Origin: CAYMLL01 sp964390645
GTDB taxonomy: Bacteria > Planctomycetota > UBA8108
Reading direction: 5' to 3'
Length of the DNA: 13,684 nt
Assembly (NCBI GenBank): GCA_964390645.1
Contig: CAYMLL010000218.1
Coordinates: 1 to 13,684 of the forward strand
A program made the translations under genes and the position numbers. This document shows positions 7,623 through 13,684 of the stretch, piece by piece; the stretch's first letter is position 1, and each line of letters starts with the position of its first letter. A model generated the notes under the pieces. The model searched no databases, was not told the DNA's origin, and saw only the letters and a program-made list of their open reading frames with translations.

Positions 7623-10600
7623 CTATTTCTTCTCGTTTTCGGGTTGTTTCGCCGTCTCGGGCTTTGGCGGCGCGGGTGGGCTGGTGATCACGACCAGGAA
7701 CTTCGTCGTGGCCTTCTGGTCGACGCCACCGAACTTGCCGCTCGCTTCGACCGTCACCTCGACCTGGCGCGGCGACGCACCGGCAGCGGCCTCGATCTTG
7801 AGCTTCGCTTCGTTCGCGCCCTTGGCGATCTTCGCGCCACCGGTCTTGAGCTGCTTCGCGTCCTTCGGCAGTGTCACCTTGAGCTCCACGTCGGCGTCGA
7901 AACCGAAGAGGCGCTTGATCTTGACCGGCACCTCGACCGAGCCGCCCTGCTTGAGCCGAGCTTTCTGAGGAGCCACGGGGCCGTCGAAGTCGATCGCCGA
8001 GGACGCGATCCGGACGATGATCGGCTCGCTCTCGACACGCACCTTGCGCTTCTGCGGGTTGTTGGCCTTGTTCGCCGCGTCCAGAGTGCTCTTGGCCCGG
8101 ATCTGTGCGTCCTTCGCGACCTTGACGAGCGCGGTCGTCTCCTTGGTTGCGGCGTCGGCCTTGGTGCGCGCGGCGGCGGCGGCGGCCGAGTCCGCCTTCG
8201 CCGCGCCAGCGACTTCCGAGGCGCTCTTGCGTTTCTCGGCGGCTTCGTTTCGCTTGGCCTCGGCGTCCGTGAGTTCGGATTGCGCCTGCTCCTTGGCCTT
8301 GACGCCCCTGTCCTTCTCCGGACCCGTCAGCCCGGAGGCCGCCTCGGCCGCGGCGGTCGCTTCGTCGGTCGCCTTCTTCGCGGACGTCACCCGCGTTTCG
8401 AGGTCCGCGAGCGCCTTGTCTGCAGCCGATAGCGCCTCGCTCGCGCTCTTCGTCGCGGCAGCCGTTTCGGTGGCGGCCTTCGTCGCGGCAGCGAGCGCCT
8501 TGTCGGCCTCGCCTTTGGCTTCCTCGAAGCTCTTGAGGATCTCGCCGAGCTTGTCGTGACGCAGCTTCGCCGCTTCCTCGGCCTGAGGATTGCGCCGGTA
8601 TTGGATCTCGGTGTCCGCTCGAAGACGAAAACGGTGTTCGCCGACCGGAGCGCCTTTCTTGACGTTGAGCGTCGGCTTCGCGGCGCTATCCTTCTCGTTG
8701 ATGGTGAACTTCTTCAGCTCGACGTTCTTCGGCACGCCGCTGCCTTCGATCGTCACCTTGCCTGTCGCCCAGCTGGAGCGAACGAGAGAGACCGGCAGCT
8801 CGACCTTGCCGCCCCTCGCGGTCGTGACGTTCACCGCCGAGGCGAGCAGGGGCTCGGGCTCGTGAGCGCTGACGCCGAGAGCGACCGTTCCTCCGACCCG
8901 GGAGCGGTTCGCGGACCAGACGCGCGCTCCGCAGAAGGCGGTTCGCCGCAGCTCGACGTCGCCCACCTTGGACTTGCCGACGATGCGTACCGAGCCGGCC
9001 CAACCCTGGGCCTTGGCTGTGGCTCGCAGCTGGATCGTGGCGCCATTCTGTCCAGCCGGGATGGTTGTCGGTTGCTGCGTGACGCCGTCGGGCAGGCCCT
9101 CGCAGAGCAACTCGATGGCACCTTTGAAGCCGTCGCTGCGCAAGGTGTAGACCTTGATCCTGTCGGAGCCGCCGGGGCGCAGGAAGGGACTGTAGCTGCC
9201 TCCGGGGTTCTTCTTCTGATCCGCCGCCGGAAAGCTGGCGGTCGCCACCAGCGAGAAGTCGGGAGTCGGCCTGCGCAGGGAGAGACGCCAGACGTTGCGC
9301 GGGTCGGCGGACGAGGCGCCGAAGAGATCTCGTATCTGCACGCGGTAGATACCGTCCGCCGCGGCGGTCAGGGTCCAGGCAGGGTCGTCCGTCGCGGTGT
9401 TGAAATCGTTGCCGGCAACGCTGCCGGCGCCGTTGTCCTGGTAGGTGATCTCCTTGACGGTCTCCTTTCCTTCCTTGTCGACGCTGACCTGGTAGACCGC
9501 GAAGACCGGGTCGGTCGCGAGGCCTAGCCGCTGCGAGTAGACCTCGATGCGGACCACTTCGCCCTTGCGCGCCTCGAACTCGATCCAGTCACGGTCACGG
9601 CGAGGCCAGAAACGTCCACCGATCTCGCACGGGATCTCGACGCGCGTTGCCTTCGTCGCATCGTCGTTCGGCTCGGACTCGGTGCGCACCGGATCGTACC
9701 CGACAGCCAGGAGCAGCGGGTTGGACGAGACACCCGCGTGCTCGAAGCGGTACAGGAACAGGTCGGCGCTCGCGTCGCGTGACTCGACGAGCGCGCCGTC
9801 GATCTTGCCGTGGGACGCGGGGGCACGGACGCGGACACGGATCGACTCGAGCTGGCGTCCATCGACGTCGAAGCCTTCGATCGGTCGTGAGCCCGGGAGG
9901 TTGCGTCCGATCAGGGTCACCTCGGTGGCGGCACCCCCGTGGATCACCGGCGGATAGACGACATCGATGTACGGACGCCGGTGTACTTGCAGGCGGTAGA
10001 AGTGGTCGCCGCCGCCGCGATAGGTGCGGTCCCGCACCTGAAGGACGTACACGCCCTCCTGCTTTGCCGTGTAGTCGATCAGCGCATCGCGGCGCCTGTC
10101 GCCGAGGCCAGTAGCGACCTCGACGCCGCGCGAATCGATCATTTTCAGCACGGGCTCGAGCTGCGAGTCAATACGCCATGCGAAGCACTCGGCGAGCACT
10201 CGCTCGTCCTTCTTCAGGGCGAGCTTGTAGTGATCCTCGTCCGTCGCGCGGTCGGATCGGCCGTTGATCGTCGTTCCGACCGTGATCTCCATCGCCTGCT
10301 CGACGCTGTCGTTCCCTTCCTTCTCCTGGACATCCGTTCCGAGGCTGACCTGGAAGAAACGAGGGTTCGAGATGCCGAAGCGGCCGACGGCACGCAGCTG
10401 GTAGACACCCGGGGGAACCTCCTTGCCGATGGTCACCGTGAACTGTCCGGGGAGGGGACGTGCGGTCGCCTTCGGCAGGCCTGCAGCGACGAGCGCCGGG
10501 TGAATCTCGGCGGCCGCTTGCATCTTCACCGTCGCGGTGATGCCGGGGTGAGAGAAGACGAGGCGCGTGACGTCGTCGATGTCGGAGCCGCCGACCGTGA

Positions 10601-10742
10601 CGTCGAGCGTAGTTCCTTGTTGACCGCCGACGGGTTGCACGGAAGTCAAGCGGATGACTGGCACCTGGGCACGTATTCCAGCCGGCGCCAGTCCGACGAG
10701 CAAGGATGCACACAGCAGCGAGCAACGCGCGGAACCGGTCAT
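7623..10742 (-). CDS. PPC-domain protein with alanine-rich coiled-coil insert
   Basis: A 1039-residue exported protein. Residues 1-25 form a signal peptide (hydrophobic core, then GIRAQ). A TIG/Ig-like region with PVGGQQGTTLDVTVGG (37-52) leads into a first PPC-type domain (about 139-255), a second TIG-like region (258-350), and a second PPC-type domain starting SEPNDD (356-361) and ending near 490. Further beta-rich Ig-like segments run to about 715. Residues 719-895 are an Ala/Lys/Glu-rich helix pair with a probable turn at SGLTGPEK (803-810), and the beta domain resumes at KVRVESEPIIVRI (900-912). The tail is proline- and lysine-rich. PPC domains are usually non-catalytic and found on secreted proteins. 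The open frame extends to 11021, but that part overlaps the upstream gene. ATG 10742 has a strong ribosome site and begins the signal peptide. Confidence 0.9.
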   Translation of the reverse strand: MTGSARCSLLCASLLVGLAPAGIRAQVPVIRLTSVQPVGGQQGTTLDVTVGGSDIDDVTRLVFSHPGITATVKMQAAAEIHPALVAAGLPKATARPLPGQFTVTIGKEVPPGVYQLRAVGRFGISNPRFFQVSLGTDVQEKEGNDSVEQAMEITVGTTINGRSDRATDEDHYKLALKKDERVLAECFAWRIDSQLEPVLKMIDSRGVEVATGLGDRRRDALIDYTAKQEGVYVLQVRDRTYRGGGDHFYRLQVHRRPYIDVVYPPVIHGGAATEVTLIGRNLPGSRPIEGFDVDGRQLESIRVRVRAPASHGKIDGALVESRDASADLFLYRFEHAGVSSNPLLLAVGYDPVRTESEPNDDATKATRVEIPCEIGGRFWPRRDRDWIEFEARKGEVVRIEVYSQRLGLATDPVFAVYQVSVDKEGKETVKEITYQDNGAGSVAGNDFNTATDDPAWTLTAAADGIYRVQIRDLFGASSADPRNVWRLSLRRPTPDFSLVATASFPAADQKKNPGGSYSPFLRPGGSDRIKVYTLRSDGFKGAIELLCEGLPDGVTQQPTTIPAGQNGATIQLRATAKAQGWAGSVRIVGKSKVGDVELRRTAFCGARVWSANRSRVGGTVALGVSAHEPEPLLASAVNVTTARGGKVELPVSLVRSSWATGKVTIEGSGVPKNVELKKFTINEKDSAAKPTLNVKKGAPVGEHRFRLRADTEIQYRRNPQAEEAAKLRHDKLGEILKSFEEAKGEADKALAAATKAATETAAATKSASEALSAADKALADLETRVTSAKKATDEATAAAEAASGLTGPEKDRGVKAKEQAQSELTDAEAKRNEAAEKRKSASEVAGAAKADSAAAAAARTKADAATKETTALVKVAKDAQIRAKSTLDAANKANNPQKRKVRVESEPIIVRIASSAIDFDGPVAPQKARLKQGGSVEVPVKIKRLFGFDADVELKVTLPKDAKQLKTGGAKIAKGANEAKLKIEAAAGASPRQVEVTVEASGKFGGVDQKATTKFLVVITSPPAPPKPETAKQPENEKK

Positions 10743-10748
10743 CGATTT

Positions 10749-10757
10749 CCTTTCCTT
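10749..10757 (-). promoter_or_regulatory. Shine-Dalgarno of the PPC-protein gene
   Basis: AAGGAAAGG on the minus strand, 6 bases before the ATG at 10742. It decides the start against the much longer open frame that reaches back to 11021 inside the neighbouring gene. Confidence 0.75.
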
Positions 10758-10806
10758 CCCCACGCGGGACTCGCCGCCCTCTCGAGTGCAGGGAGCCCGG
10801 GCAAGC

Positions 10807-13428
10807 TCAGTGGTTGAAGAGGAACTCCTTCGTGTTGAGGAGCGCCCACACGATGTCCTCGTAGGCTTCCTTCGGCTTCTCCGAGTACTTCTTGATGTGG
10901 GCCGTCGCGAGGCCGAGTTCCTCGGCGTCGGGCGGGCGCGAGTAAACCCAGAAGTACAGCTCACGGATTCTCTTCTCGTGCTTGCGCTTCGCATCGCCCG
11001 CCAGCGCCGAGGCGCGCCCATTCGCGGCCGCGATCTTTCCGAGGACGTCCTTCGAGTTCAGAAGGTGGAGGCTCTGGGCCAGGTTGGCGTCGTTCGAGCG
11101 CTCGCACTCGCAGGCGCTGTCCGCCATCGGCTTGCCGAAGACCGTCAGGAAGTAGTTTCGCTGACCCGGGTCCGGAAGCTGGACGGCCCGTGTCTTCGCC
11201 GGCACGCCGCTGAATCCGGCCGTTGTGTTGGTCACCTGGTTGAGAGCGTCGTAGAGGACCTCGGCGTTGAGGCGCCGTGGATAGAAGCGTGAAAAGTTCT
11301 GCTTGTCGCGCGCGTTGTAGTCGTTGGGGACGGCGCTGAGCTGATAGGTCGTCGACTGACAGACCGTGCGCACGAGGGTCTTGAGATCGAAGCGACTCTC
11401 GATGAAGCGACGCGCGAGCGCACCGAGGAGCTCCGGGTTCGACGCCGGGTTCGTCAACCGCATGTCGTCCTCCGGGTCGACGAGGCCACGGCCGAAGAAG
11501 TGCTTCCAGTAACGGTTTACGAGCGCCCTCGCGAAGAACGGGTTCTCGGGACCCGACATCCAGTCGACGAGGGCGTGACGAGGATCGTCGTCCGGGCCGA
11601 GGTCGAGTTCTCCCGTGCCGAGCCCGGTCGGCCCCAGAGTCTCCTGCGTGCGTGGATTCTTGGCCGTCGCCTTGCCGCGGTTATGGAAGATTCGCTGCTC
11701 GTCCGCCGTGCCGTCGAAGCTCCCCTTGCGTCCGACGCGCGTGAAGAATGCGGAGTAGCCGTAGTAGTCGCGCTGGCTCCAGGCCTCGAAGGGATGATGG
11801 TGACAACGTGCACACTGAATGCGCAGGCCGAGGAAGAGCTGGGCCGAGTCCTCGACCTGCTGCTCGACCTTGCTCACCGAGCGGTACCAGACGACCCCGG
11901 GGTTGTGCTCGATGCCGCCGGACGCGGCGAGGACACCGCGAACGATGTCGTCGTAGGGGGTGTTGCGGTGAAAGCTGTCACGTAGCCACTCGTGAAACGC
12001 GTAGGTGCCACGCGTGTGAGAGTCCTTCGACTTCTTGTTGCGAAGGAGCGCGGACCACTTGTTCGTGAAGTTGTCCGCGTAGTCCGTGTGTGCGAGAAGG
12101 CGGTCGATGAGGCGGTCGCGTTTCTTCGGATCCTGGTCTTCGCCGAAGGCGCGCGCTTCGACCGCGCTCGGTGTGCGTCCGGCGACGTCGATCGTCACGC
12201 GGCGCAGGAAGGTCGCGTCGTCGCAGATCTTCGACGGCGGCATACCGAGGATCTTCAGCTTGGCGAAGACGAGCTCGTCGATGTAGTTCCGAGCCGGCGG
12301 CAGCTCCTTGACCTCGATGCCCAGAGGAACGCTGGCGCGGAAGACGCCGACCTGACCCTGGTAGCGCACCATGACGGCGACGTCTCCGCTGAGGTCGAGG
12401 GTGTGGACCACACCTTTCGGGCTGACCTCGGCCATCTCCGTGTCGTTGGCCTCGTAGGTCGCCATGCGCGTGACGTCGTCGGTGGTGCCATCGTTGTAGA
12501 TCGCGACGACGGACAGCTGCTGGCGTGACCTGCGGTCCAGTGTGCGGACCTGCGGAGCGACCACGATGCGTTCGACGCGCACCTCCTTATCGTTGCCGTA
12601 GATCATCCCCTGACGCATCCAGCGGTGGATGACCCGGTACTCGTAGCTGTCCTTGTCGAAACGCTTGCCGCCGCCGTGTGGCACGTTGTTGATCGCCTTC
12701 GCGAGCAGCAGGCTGCGATCGGGTGCGGCGCCGAAGACGCGGCGTCCGCGACCCTCCTTGACGAGGTACTCGTGGTCCTCTTGCGGGTAGAAGCCGAGGA
12801 GGCTGAGGCGAAAGCCGTTCTGGCCGGAGGACTTTCCGTGGCAGCCGCCGCCGTTACAGCCGTGCTTGGTGAAGATCGGCACGACCTGGTTGGGGAAGTT
12901 GACGAGTGGCTGGTCGACGAATTGCGTGACCTTCAAGGTGGTTTTGCCGGCGAGCCCACCACCGTCCGCCTGCTTCCCGTCACCATCCGGGAGTCGCACC
13001 GTGACCTCGACCTCGCCGTTTCGCAGCGGCTCGACGAATCCGCTGGCGTCGATGGTCACGACATCCGCGGGCTCGAGCGTGTAGGCGACTCGGTCCGTCA
13101 GGTCGCGCAACTGACCGCTGGAGTACCTCCCGGTGACGACCAGTTGCTGACGAGCGTCGGCGCCGCGCAGCTCACCGGCCCCCGCGGAACCGGCCCCCGC
13201 GGAACCGGTCACCGCGGAACCGGTCACCGCGGAACCGGTCACCGCGGAACCGACCTCGATGGACTCGAGCTTACCGGGATCTCCCAGTCCGCCGATCTTC
13301 TTCGCAGCGGCGGTCTCCTTGACGGTCGGTGTCGGGTCGGGGGCTGCGGCGAGGGTCGGGACCATGAGGAACGCCGTCAGAGCCACTCCGATACCCAGAG
13401 GCAGTTTCTTGGCGAGAGTCTTGAACAT
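10807..13428 (-). CDS. DUF1549/DUF1553 protein with Ig-like domains and haem-type Cys motifs
   Basis: An 873-residue exported planctomycete-type protein. Residues 1-29 form a signal peptide. A Gly/Ser/Ala/Thr/Val linker (60-85) is encoded by 15-base tandem repeats. Two Big_2-like Ig domains follow (about 86-170 and 283-368). Between them is HGCNGGGCHGKSSGQNGF (189-206), with a C-x4-C-H haem-type motif (C191, C196, H197) seen in this family. DUF1549 begins NYIDELVFAKL (381-391) and includes QCARCHHHPFEAW (538-550), a C-x2-C-H motif (C539, C542, H543). DUF1553 covers about 615-870, with NPFFARALVNRYWKHFFGRG (629-648). Its role is unknown; haem binding is predicted only from the motifs. The frame could start at TTG 13443, but ATG 13428 has GAGGA 8 bases upstream and begins the signal peptide, so it is preferred. 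The PPC gene follows after 64 bases. Confidence 0.93.
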   Translation of the reverse strand: MFKTLAKKLPLGIGVALTAFLMVPTLAAAPDPTPTVKETAAAKKIGGLGDPGKLESIEVGSAVTGSAVTGSAVTGSAGAGSAGAGELRGADARQQLVVTGRYSSGQLRDLTDRVAYTLEPADVVTIDASGFVEPLRNGEVEVTVRLPDGDGKQADGGGLAGKTTLKVTQFVDQPLVNFPNQVVPIFTKHGCNGGGCHGKSSGQNGFRLSLLGFYPQEDHEYLVKEGRGRRVFGAAPDRSLLLAKAINNVPHGGGKRFDKDSYEYRVIHRWMRQGMIYGNDKEVRVERIVVAPQVRTLDRRSRQQLSVVAIYNDGTTDDVTRMATYEANDTEMAEVSPKGVVHTLDLSGDVAVMVRYQGQVGVFRASVPLGIEVKELPPARNYIDELVFAKLKILGMPPSKICDDATFLRRVTIDVAGRTPSAVEARAFGEDQDPKKRDRLIDRLLAHTDYADNFTNKWSALLRNKKSKDSHTRGTYAFHEWLRDSFHRNTPYDDIVRGVLAASGGIEHNPGVVWYRSVSKVEQQVEDSAQLFLGLRIQCARCHHHPFEAWSQRDYYGYSAFFTRVGRKGSFDGTADEQRIFHNRGKATAKNPRTQETLGPTGLGTGELDLGPDDDPRHALVDWMSGPENPFFARALVNRYWKHFFGRGLVDPEDDMRLTNPASNPELLGALARRFIESRFDLKTLVRTVCQSTTYQLSAVPNDYNARDKQNFSRFYPRRLNAEVLYDALNQVTNTTAGFSGVPAKTRAVQLPDPGQRNYFLTVFGKPMADSACECERSNDANLAQSLHLLNSKDVLGKIAAANGRASALAGDAKRKHEKRIRELYFWVYSRPPDAEELGLATAHIKKYSEKPKEAYEDIVWALLNTKEFLFNH
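13176..13250 (-). repeat. Five 15-base tandem repeats in the DUF1549/1553 gene
   Basis: Five contiguous 15-base units: two CGGCCCCCGCGGAAC and three CGGTCACCGCGGAAC as read on the plus strand, followed by a degenerate part-unit. Within each type the copies are exact. The unit is a multiple of three, so it adds five residues at a time (GSAVT or GSAGA) to a flexible linker after the signal peptide without breaking the frame. Confidence 0.95.
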
Positions 13429-13436
13429 CCGGTGAA

Positions 13437-13441
13437 TCCTC
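13437..13441 (-). promoter_or_regulatory. Shine-Dalgarno deciding the DUF1549/1553 start
   Basis: GAGGA on the minus strand overlaps the TGA stop of the DUF1501 gene and lies 8 bases before the ATG at 13428. This favours the ATG over the in-frame TTG at 13443 and ties the two genes into one transcript. Confidence 0.75.
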
Positions 13442-13684
13442 AAACGAGTTCCTTCATGGCTTGCGTGCCTGCATCGACCAGGTAATGCGGTCGGCCGTTG
13501 AAGTCCCTGAGGGTGGCTGTGTTCACGTCGATTCCGAGCGCGTGGTAGAGCGTCGCGTGGATTTCCGAGAAGCGGACGGGTCTGTCCTTGGCGTGCTCGC
13601 CGAGACGATTCGTCGAGCCGATCACCTGGCCGTGACGCAGTCCCCCGCCCGCGAGCAGCGCGGTCGACACGCGCGGCCAGTGGT
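13440..13684 (-). CDS. DUF1501 protein, C-terminal end (partial)
   Basis: The last 80 residues of a gene that begins beyond the right edge. The visible translation starts HWPRVSTALLAGGGLRHGQVIG and includes STNRLGEHAKDRPV, ATLYHALGID and GRPHYLVDAG, matching the conserved end of DUF1501 proteins. These are sulfatase/alkaline-phosphatase-fold proteins, usually with a Tat-type signal, that in Planctomycetes are almost always encoded next to DUF1549/DUF1553 genes. An internal GTG at 13670 could be mistaken for a start, but the homology continues upstream of it to the window edge. The stop codon abuts the next gene. The function of the family is not established. Confidence 0.93.
   Translation of the reverse strand, partial: HWPRVSTALLAGGGLRHGQVIGSTNRLGEHAKDRPVRFSEIHATLYHALGIDVNTATLRDFNGRPHYLVDAGTQAMKELV

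Noticed and set aside
7143..8432. Plus-strand open frame of 429 codons
   Set aside because: It is antisense to the cytochrome-domain and PPC genes, and its composition is explained by the repetitive coiled-coil coding sequence on the other strand.
10743..11021. N-terminal extension of the PPC protein by 93 codons
   Set aside because: It overlaps the conserved end of DUF1553 and is Arg/Ser/Thr-rich. The ATG at 10742 has a strong Shine-Dalgarno and starts a signal peptide.
13176..13250. CRISPR array
   Set aside because: The repeats are contiguous 15-base units without spacers and lie inside a coding frame, so this is a coding tandem repeat.

Overview
The window is GC-rich and looks like planctomycete DNA, probably a scaffold from a draft or metagenome-derived genome, since it has a run of ten Ns at 2570-2579. 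The taxonomic signal is the minus-strand block from 13684 down to 4839. It encodes, in transcription order, the end of a DUF1501 protein, a DUF1549/DUF1553 'planctomycete cytochrome' protein with Ig-like domains, a pre-peptidase C-terminal (PPC) domain protein, a PSCyt1-type c-type cytochrome domain and a double WD40 propeller protein. These families occur together mainly in Planctomycetes and relatives. The partial ABC permease at the left edge also resembles the ABC_export family found in this phylum.

Layout. 1-1217 (minus): an ABC exporter pair, ATPase then membrane protein, joined by a four-base GTGA overlap; the permease runs off the left edge. 1450-2469 (plus): an App1-like HAD phosphatase, divergent from the ABC genes. 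2470-2663: intergenic DNA with an A-rich contig end, the N gap, and a 29-base near-identical sequence on each side of the gap. 2664-4589 (plus): htpG (Hsp90). 4590-4838: the convergent intergenic region between htpG and the minus-strand operon, with two hairpins that could act in termination. 4839-13684 (minus): the planctomycete operon, with junctions of -3, 64, 16 and -3 bases.

How the operon may work. Three products start with export signals. Haem-binding-type motifs appear in the DUF1549/1553 protein (C-x4-C-H and C-x2-C-H) and in the PSCyt1 domain (C-x2-C-H with a downstream Met-Pro-Pro). The PPC protein and the WD40 protein are large beta-rich scaffolds, each interrupted by a long charged or alanine-rich coiled coil. 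This suggests an extracytoplasmic multi-protein assembly with redox centres, but its function is not established and cannot be read from sequence alone.

The most notable observation is at about 7211. The cytochrome domain and the WD40 protein appear to be one gene split by a single missing base. The frame upstream of the WD40 GTG start reads QGAEGE, the expected continuation of the cytochrome domain's LWID ending. Restoring one base would give a single exported protein of about 922 residues. As the sequence stands, the WD40 part would lack any export signal.
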